64,000 nt of DNA from Fimbriimonadaceae bacterium (GTDB lineage Bacteria; Armatimonadota; UBA10988): NCBI GenBank assembly GCA_020850355.1, contig JADZEX010000021.1, positions 62,001-126,000 on the forward strand, read 5' to 3'. The position numbers were made by a program, and so were the translations under genes. Shown in pieces: positions 58,339-64,000 of this stretch. Positions within the stretch are counted from its first letter, which is position 1, and every line of letters begins with the position of its first letter. The notes under the pieces were generated by a model. The model was given only the letters and a program-made list of their open reading frames with translations. It had not been told where the DNA came from and made no database searches.

Positions 58339-59676
58339 TTAGCGCGGCATCACGCCGGGCACGTTGCAGACACCGGCCACGCCCGGCTCGAAGAGGTTGT
58401 CGACGACCGTCAGTCCCTCTGGGTAGACCGCCGCGCCAGCGGCATCGCGGCCTTGGGGGGCCAGGCCCAGCGCACAGTGGTAACGCGGAACGGCGCCGGC
58501 GCGGACGACATTGCCGCGGATCAGCACCGCGCGCAGCGCCGGGGCGGTCGGGACCTGCGGGCCGTCGAGGTAGATCGCCCAGGTCCCGGCAGCCTGTTCG
58601 CGCCGGGCGCCCCAGTTCCACCAGGCGTCGCCGTAGCCGGGATCGAGGATCAGGTTGTCCGCAATCACGACCCCCTCGTCGCGGTTGTCGGGCGTGCTGG
58701 CGCTGCCGGGGTTGAGCAGGATGCCCCACAGATCGATCCGCGACAGCAGGTTCTGGGCGACCAGCGCCCCGCGACAGCCGTGGGTCAGCTTGATGCCGAT
58801 CAGGGCGTTGTCGATCTGGTTGGCGGTGCAGGTCACCTGGTCGGCGTGCAGGTCGATCCCCTGCGCCGCCTGCTCGATGCGGTTGCCGCGCAGCAGCACA
58901 CCCCGCGTGGTCGTCGGGCTGGTCACCAGGATGGCGGAGCCCTGGTGCCAGTTCTGCACGGCGCCGGTCCGCCGCACCTCGCCGCCGAGCAGACCAGCGG
59001 TGGGCGGGTAGCGGCCGTCGACCAGCTCGCCGAGCCGCTGCTCCCGCTGCACGGCGGCGGTTGGACGCCAGCGGGTCTCGCGGATTTGGTTGTCCAAGAG
59101 GGCGATCCCGCGGCTCTCGCGCACCACGATGCCGGAGCCATCGAGGCAGCGGAAGGCGTAGCCGTAGAGCCGGGCGTTGGCGCTGTCGGGTGGACCGGTC
59201 CGGTCGTCGACCGCCAGCGCTGTGTAGTCGGTGATCCGACAACCCCGCACCGTGACGCCGTCGGCGCGCCGGATCTCGATAGCGCCGCGCGGCGCGGCGT
59301 TGCCGGTGATCTGCAGGTCCTCCAGCCGCAGGTCGGGCGCATCGTCGACCAGCACCGCCGGCGCCGTGGCGCTGCTGCCGGCCGGTCGGGTGAGCGTCAG
59401 GTCTCGCAGCAGGGCACCGCGGCAGTGCTCAACCTCGACCACCGGCTCCGCCGGGTTGGTCTGCTCCAGGCGGCCGGGCCCGACCAGGCCGCTCGCCGAG
59501 TCCTCGTCCAAGCGGACCCGCTCGCGCAACGACCAGGTGCCGTCGGCGAGCCACACCAGGCGGCCCGGATTGGCGTTGACCGCCGCCTGGACCGACGGAT
59601 AGTCGCCGGCCTGGACCATCGCCGCCGGCACGCCCGTCGCGTACAGCGCGGCGATCAGGACTGCTCTTGCTAGCAT
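58339..59676 (-). CDS. Secreted right-handed beta-helix protein
   Basis: A 445-residue exported protein. A short signal (MLARAVLIAALYATGVPA) is followed by a PL/GH-type parallel beta-helix: SVQAAVNANPGRLVWLADG starts it, then repeats such as LLRDLTLTRPAGSSA, VTVRGCRITDY and VLLRGNRIEQ. The single helix resembles pectate lyase-like or polysaccharide-binding proteins; I see no clear catalytic set. The ATG shares one base with the PhoD-like stop (TGATG), so it is co-translated with that phosphatase. Confidence 0.8.
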   Translation of the reverse strand: MLARAVLIAALYATGVPAAMVQAGDYPSVQAAVNANPGRLVWLADGTWSLRERVRLDEDSASGLVGPGRLEQTNPAEPVVEVEHCRGALLRDLTLTRPAGSSATAPAVLVDDAPDLRLEDLQITGNAAPRGAIEIRRADGVTVRGCRITDYTALAVDDRTGPPDSANARLYGYAFRCLDGSGIVVRESRGIALLDNQIRETRWRPTAAVQREQRLGELVDGRYPPTAGLLGGEVRRTGAVQNWHQGSAILVTSPTTTRGVLLRGNRIEQAAQGIDLHADQVTCTANQIDNALIGIKLTHGCRGALVAQNLLSRIDLWGILLNPGSASTPDNRDEGVVIADNLILDPGYGDAWWNWGARREQAAGTWAIYLDGPQVPTAPALRAVLIRGNVVRAGAVPRYHCALGLAPQGRDAAGAAVYPEGLTVVDNLFEPGVAGVCNVPGVMPR

Positions 59677-62417
59677 CAGAACTTCACCGTGGCGCGGCTG
59701 GCGCCCGGCCTGGCGCTCGGCCGGAGCCCCTTGAGGGCCTTCCAGACCGCCGGTGCTTCCGGCCAACCGATCACAACGGTGTAACTGCCGCTGGTGCTGT
59801 AGACCCCCGGGCGCCAGGTCGTCCCATTGAGCCGGGTCGCCGAGAGCAGCTCGCCAGACGGCTCGGCAAGCACCTTCACGACCGGATCGCGCAGGCCGCT
59901 GACGGTGATGTCGGGCAGCCAGGCCAGCGGCCGCCGACCGTCCAACGCGCTCTGCGGCAGCGTCACCGGCCAGCCCGGGTAGCACTTGCCGCCGGCCGTC
60001 GGGTCGGCGTCGTGCGGCCAGCACTCGACGGTGACGGTCCGCGCGCGTTTGTCGAAGCGCAGCACGCCGTAGCCGTCGCCGAGACACACGCGCGGCGTGC
60101 CGACGGCCACCTCGACGCCGCTGCTATCCACGATGGTCCCGCCCAGGGCCTCGGCCTCGGCCTTCGGCAGAACCGCCCGCGCGCGCAACTTCTGGCGCAA
60201 CAGGTCCTGGCGCTCCGGGTTGGCCACCGCCACCATCTGGAAGGGGCTGCCGAAGGCGTCGACGAACTCGCCGAGCCAGTCGGCGGCGCCAGCCGCGCGA
60301 TTGGCGCCGGGCTGGGCCGGATAGAACCAGCGCCAGAAGATGTTGCCCAGGGCCGGCACCGCGAAGTTGTAGACCGCGTCGCCCACGCGGTCGATGCCCA
60401 GGTGCGTGAAAGTCGCCAGGTGCTGGTCGCCGCCCAGCACGAACATCCCAGCCCGCCGGAAGGCGTCGACCGCCTGGTCGCGCTCGGCCTTCGGCCAGCC
60501 CCCGGTGTCGAAGTCCCGGCCGAGCTGCCCGTCGAAGTTGGTGTGGGCGCAGGCGTAGATCGTCTGGCTGACCGCACACTTCAGCACCTGGTTCGTCCAG
60601 TCGCCGCCCCAGGTCCGCAAGAAGCGCAGTTGCTCGTCACCCAGCAGTTCCTGCTCGGCCGGGTCGGTGACCCTGCCAGGGGTCTTGAAGGCCCGGTCCT
60701 CCAGCACCGCGAAGCCGACGCCGCCGTAGGCAAAGCCGCCGTAGTAGTGCGTGATTCCTTGCGGTCCGGGCGTGCGGTCCCAGGCTGGCGGGTGGTGCCC
60801 GGTCTGCGTGCGATGGACCATGTTGACCCAGTATGGCGAGCAGAAGTAGCCGCCGTCGCCGTTGGCCCCGCTGAGGTTGAGGCGCCCGCCCCAGCCCCAC
60901 AGGTTGCCCTGCCAGACGTCATGGTCGTCAGGCTGACAGAGCGCCGGCACATGGTTGGTCAGGTCGCGGAAGGCCCAGTGCCAGAGCAACCACTTGTACA
61001 GGTAGTCTTTGGACGGCTCGCGGCTGTTCTCGCGCGGTGTCGGCTTGCCCTCGTAGATCTGGTCGCCGGTGAAGAACAACAGGTCGAGCTGCTGCCGCTG
61101 CGCCTGGCGCACCGCCGCGTCGAAGGGGTGCCAGACGTTGGCCGGGGTCCAGCGCCCCAGAATCACCTCGCCGGGCGCCACCGTCGGGGGACCGCCCGCG
61201 TTGACCGTGCGGCCCATTGCCCCCATGCCGGTGAAGCCGGCGACGCTCAGCCGCGGCTGGTCCAGCGGCTCGCGCGGCACCACCGTGCGGTAGGTGGAGA
61301 CTTCGCCCCGCTCGTCGGTGAAGCGGACCTGTGTCTCCCAGTCGCGTCGCGCATCCCAGCCCGGCACCACGAACGGCACGTAGTAGTCGGGCGGGCTGAT
61401 CGCCAGCGGCCCGGCGATGGTGCGCCAGGCGTCGGCGGTGCCCAGCGGCCGCGCCTCCAGGCTCGCACTCATCCGCTGCAGCAACTCGGCCGACTTTTTC
61501 GGCAGCGTCGCCTGCCCCAGATGCATGAACTGCGCCGACAGCCGCAGCGTGCCGCCGACCTGCGTGAAGAGCGTCCCGGCACACGGGCCGAAGCCCCGCT
61601 CGGGATGCTCCGTCAGCCGGCCCGCGCCGACCCGCACGAAGCCGACGCGGTGTTTCGTGGCCAGCGCCGCCGGGCCTTCGGCATGGGCCACCAGGGCAAC
61701 GTTGCCGCGCAGCCGGGCGGCCGGCACCGCCCGCAGCTCCTGGGCGCCCAACAGCTCTTGCTGATGCCGTGACCAGACCGCCAGGCGCAGATCATAGGTC
61801 GCGCCGCCATCTCGCGGCACGCCCTCAAGCTGCAGCAGCAACTGGTGAAACTCGAAGCGCAGCGGCGCCTTGGCCAGGGTCTGCTGCCCCGCCAGCGGCG
61901 GAAAGGCGAGCGTCGTCTCGGGGCGGCTCATGTCGCGGAACTGCAGGCCCCCTTCGCCGGTCGCTTCGATCACCGCCAGCAGGCCGCCGCCCTGGCCCGG
62001 CATGTGCTGCACCAGCGCCGCGCCCCGATGGTCCAGTCTGCCTTCGCCTGCGCCGACCAAGAAGCCGAGGAAGCCCGACGGGGTGCCGGCCGTGCGGAAC
62101 ACCGCCTCCAGCCGGAACGGCAGCGGCGCGTCGCTCAGCTCCCAGGTGGTCAGATGGACGGTCCGACAGGGCGCCGGCTCGCTGGGCGCGGCCTCGTACC
62201 AGCCGCCGTTGCTATCGTTCACGACGTGCCAGTCCTGCAGCCGATTGGCCCACAAGGTTGGGACCGCCCAGTGCCGGTCGCTGAGCCCCGTGAAGTCGGC
62301 CACCGGCCGTAGCTCCGCGCCGGCCTGCTTCGCAAACGGCGCAATACTGCTGCCATCGCTCCATTCGGCAGCGCTGAGCGGGGTTAGGCAGAACACGACC
62401 AGCAGGGCGGGGCGCAT
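59676..62417 (-). CDS. Large PhoD-like metallophosphatase
   Basis: A 913-residue exported protein, much longer than the usual 450-600 of PhoD. The signal peptide is MRPALLVVFCLTPLSAAE. The N-terminal 400 residues form lectin-like or adhesin-like sheets (FRTAGTPSGFLGFLVGAG). The catalytic part has FFTGDQIYEG near residue 450, QPDDHDVWQGN near 500 and GGDQHLATF near 664, the metal-binding set of calcineurin-like PhoD enzymes. Expected role: hydrolysis of phosphomonoesters or phosphodiesters, or a related sugar-ester substrate, outside the cell. The start is ATG 62417 with GGAG six bases upstream. Followed one base later by the beta-helix gene. Confidence 0.82.
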   Translation of the reverse strand: MRPALLVVFCLTPLSAAEWSDGSSIAPFAKQAGAELRPVADFTGLSDRHWAVPTLWANRLQDWHVVNDSNGGWYEAAPSEPAPCRTVHLTTWELSDAPLPFRLEAVFRTAGTPSGFLGFLVGAGEGRLDHRGAALVQHMPGQGGGLLAVIEATGEGGLQFRDMSRPETTLAFPPLAGQQTLAKAPLRFEFHQLLLQLEGVPRDGGATYDLRLAVWSRHQQELLGAQELRAVPAARLRGNVALVAHAEGPAALATKHRVGFVRVGAGRLTEHPERGFGPCAGTLFTQVGGTLRLSAQFMHLGQATLPKKSAELLQRMSASLEARPLGTADAWRTIAGPLAISPPDYYVPFVVPGWDARRDWETQVRFTDERGEVSTYRTVVPREPLDQPRLSVAGFTGMGAMGRTVNAGGPPTVAPGEVILGRWTPANVWHPFDAAVRQAQRQQLDLLFFTGDQIYEGKPTPRENSREPSKDYLYKWLLWHWAFRDLTNHVPALCQPDDHDVWQGNLWGWGGRLNLSGANGDGGYFCSPYWVNMVHRTQTGHHPPAWDRTPGPQGITHYYGGFAYGGVGFAVLEDRAFKTPGRVTDPAEQELLGDEQLRFLRTWGGDWTNQVLKCAVSQTIYACAHTNFDGQLGRDFDTGGWPKAERDQAVDAFRRAGMFVLGGDQHLATFTHLGIDRVGDAVYNFAVPALGNIFWRWFYPAQPGANRAAGAADWLGEFVDAFGSPFQMVAVANPERQDLLRQKLRARAVLPKAEAEALGGTIVDSSGVEVAVGTPRVCLGDGYGVLRFDKRARTVTVECWPHDADPTAGGKCYPGWPVTLPQSALDGRRPLAWLPDITVSGLRDPVVKVLAEPSGELLSATRLNGTTWRPGVYSTSGSYTVVIGWPEAPAVWKALKGLRPSARPGASRATVKF

Positions 62418-62506
62418 GGTGGTCTCCGGGGAGCCGATTGGCTGGCCGGCAGCGGTTCCCTGCCGCCCGCGGTCCGTGGCGGTACCGCCTGGTCGGTGGC
62501 TCCAGC

Positions 62507-64000
62507 TCAGGTTGGACGCCCGTCGGGCCCCACGCCCCAGGCCACCGGCAGCCAGATGCTCATCGCCGCCGGGCCCCGGTTGGCCCAGGCCTGGTACGGG
62601 ATCAACCGCGTCGGCAGGGTCGTGAAAGGCCCGCCGGTGGCGTCGCGGTAGAGCTGGCCGCTCCAATCCGCGGCGGGTCGCCAGAGCAGGTGGCCGGCCA
62701 GCGCCAGCAGGCCGAACGGCAACCCCTCCAGCGGCACCGGTTGCAGGTCCAGCGGCTGCGGCAGATGAACGTCAGCGACCGCCACCCCGGCGGGCAGGTC
62801 GGCCGACTCCAGGCAGTACAGGATCGGACCCCGCGCCACCGCCAACTGGTTGCGGCACTGCTCCACCCGCGGGTGCGCTTCGAGCAGACGAACGGCCATC
62901 GGCAGGTGCAGCGTGATCTCGTCGCCCGGCAGCCAGGTGCGCTCCAGGCTGGCGTAGGTGCCGGGCCGCGGGTCCGGCGTGAGGGGCTGGCCGTTGAGCT
63001 GCCAGGTCGCACCGCTGGCCCAGCTCGGAGTGCGCAGGCGCCAGCGCCACGGCCGGTCGGGCGTTTGGCGGACCACCAGCCGCAGGTCGCCGGACCAGGG
63101 GTAACTCGTCTGCTGCTCCACTTCCACGACGGCGCCGCCGGGCAGCACCAGCCGGGCCAGGGACTCGCCGTACTGGTGCAACCAGCAGCCCTCGGGATCG
63201 ACCGTCCAAGCATACGACTGCCACTGCACCGTGGCGCGCAGCACGTTGGTCGGACAACAGATCCGCGCCTCGCCGGGCAGCTCGCGCGCCGGCAGGTCGT
63301 TCAGCCCGCGGTCCTTGCTGCCGGGCGCGTGGCGGCGCAGCGGGTTGCGGTACCAGAAGGTGCACCCGTCCAGACCGATACCCGGCAGGATGCCGTTGTA
63401 GAGCAGCCACTCGGCCTGCTCCGCATACTCGGCCCGCGGCTCGTGGAGCAGCAGCCGCTGGTTCCAGAGCAACATGCCGACTTGCCCGCAGGTCTCGTTG
63501 TAGGCCTCATCGTGCGGCAGATGGTACGCTGCGCCAACCGCCTCGACCACCTTGTCGTGGCGCAGCGAGAGCCCGCGTCCGACTGGGCTGACCCCACCGT
63601 TGACGCTCATCTTGCGACTGCTCAGATCCAACCACAGCCGGTCGAGGGCCGCCTTGAGCGTCGCGTCGCCCGTCTCCAGCAACAAATCGGCAGCGCCCGC
63701 GAAGAGGTAGGTGAAGAAGACGTTGTGCCCAACCACCTCCTGCTCGTCGCGCAGCGGGACGCGGTCTTGGATCTGATCCGTGCCCTCGATGCCTGGCGGC
63801 CGCTGCCACAGGTCGGGCCCGCGCTGCGCCGGCGTTTGGCCGCGGGAATCGACGATCAGCCGGGCGCACTCCAGGTAGCGCTGCTCACCGACCTCGCGGT
63901 ACAGCTCGACCAGTCCCATGATCGCCGACGGATTGTGCGCGAAGCAGGGCGGTACGCTGTGACCGAGGGTCCGGCAGAGGAAATCGGCCGTGCGCTGCGC
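62507..64000 (-). CDS. GH127 beta-L-arabinofuranosidase, N-terminus missing
   Basis: At least 497 residues; the frame is open to the right edge, so the N-terminus lies outside the window. Motifs of GH127 (formerly DUF1680): NETCGQ, whose Glu and Cys belong to the zinc-cysteine centre, and CCPTN, with its paired Cys (the family usually has CCPPN). The C-terminal domain is beta-sandwich (DLRLVVRQTPDRPWRWRL). Expected to release beta-L-arabinofuranose from extensin-type or arabino-oligosaccharides. It sits upstream of the PhoD-like gene on the same strand, 89 bases away. Confidence 0.88.
   Translation of the reverse strand, partial: AQRTADFLCRTLGHSVPPCFAHNPSAIMGLVELYREVGEQRYLECARLIVDSRGQTPAQRGPDLWQRPPGIEGTDQIQDRVPLRDEQEVVGHNVFFTYLFAGAADLLLETGDATLKAALDRLWLDLSSRKMSVNGGVSPVGRGLSLRHDKVVEAVGAAYHLPHDEAYNETCGQVGMLLWNQRLLLHEPRAEYAEQAEWLLYNGILPGIGLDGCTFWYRNPLRRHAPGSKDRGLNDLPARELPGEARICCPTNVLRATVQWQSYAWTVDPEGCWLHQYGESLARLVLPGGAVVEVEQQTSYPWSGDLRLVVRQTPDRPWRWRLRTPSWASGATWQLNGQPLTPDPRPGTYASLERTWLPGDEITLHLPMAVRLLEAHPRVEQCRNQLAVARGPILYCLESADLPAGVAVADVHLPQPLDLQPVPLEGLPFGLLALAGHLLWRPAADWSGQLYRDATGGPFTTLPTRLIPYQAWANRGPAAMSIWLPVAWGVGPDGRPT

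Overview
This window is GC-rich bacterial DNA (about 70% G+C by eye) with dense, largely operonic genes and many GTG/TTG starts. A type II secretion cluster with a secretin shows a diderm cell envelope. The mix of a Pfa-like iterative polyketide/lipid synthase, STAND-cyclase regulator, several Gfo/Idh oxidoreductases, arabinofuranosidases, PhoD phosphatase and giant beta-helix exoproteins fits Planctomycetota, Armatimonadota, Hydrogenedentota or similar lineages. No rRNA or other marker fixes the phylum. I saw no tRNA, rRNA, CRISPR array or insertion sequence.

A striking non-coding feature is the set of nine perfect copies of the 16-bp palindrome TGTTTCACGTGAAACA, the consensus ParB-binding site parS, plus a 15/16 and a decayed 13/16 copy. 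They lie between genes in clusters at about 4.9-5.0, 19.5-19.6, 22.3-23.4 and 58.2 kb. This suggests a centromere-like, probably origin-proximal region.

Layout: 0-3.4 kb, partial envelope gene, queG, degenerate HD-GYP protein and AAA+ ATPase in one tight operon. 3.5-4.6 kb, membrane GT2 glycosyltransferase. 5.1-15.4 kb, two overlapping synthase genes: tandem FMN TIM barrels, KS, AT, ACP and KR, then AT, DH and phosphopantetheinyl transferase, together a nearly self-sufficient reducing iterative synthase. 15.4-19.5 kb, two divergent operons each ending in a beta-lactamase-fold serine hydrolase, one starting with a YbjN-like protein. 19.7-24.2 kb, GH51 arabinofuranosidase, a Gfo/Idh oxidoreductase and two paralogous cassettes encoding unknown proteins that begin MPEYIPII. 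24.2-31.2 kb, cyclase-STAND-TPR regulator, acyltransferase, M55 D-aminopeptidase, Gfo/Idh protein with an altered EKP motif, Wzx-type flippase and a frameshifted, truncated GT4.

31.2-40.6 kb holds a leftward type II secretion operon, gspG-H-I-J-K-L-M-C-D, without gspE or gspF. 40.7-58.1 kb, transcribed rightward from a promoter-rich intergenic region, holds a small lipoprotein and two giant paralogous exported proteins (2616 and about 2907 residues): beta-helix repeats, five Ig-like domains, a GWNQ module and a FlgD-like C-terminal domain. 58.3-64 kb is leftward: GH127 arabinofuranosidase (running off the end), a 913-residue PhoD-like phosphatase and a smaller beta-helix protein. The adjacency of secretion genes and giant exoproteins suggests, but does not prove, an exporter-substrate relationship.
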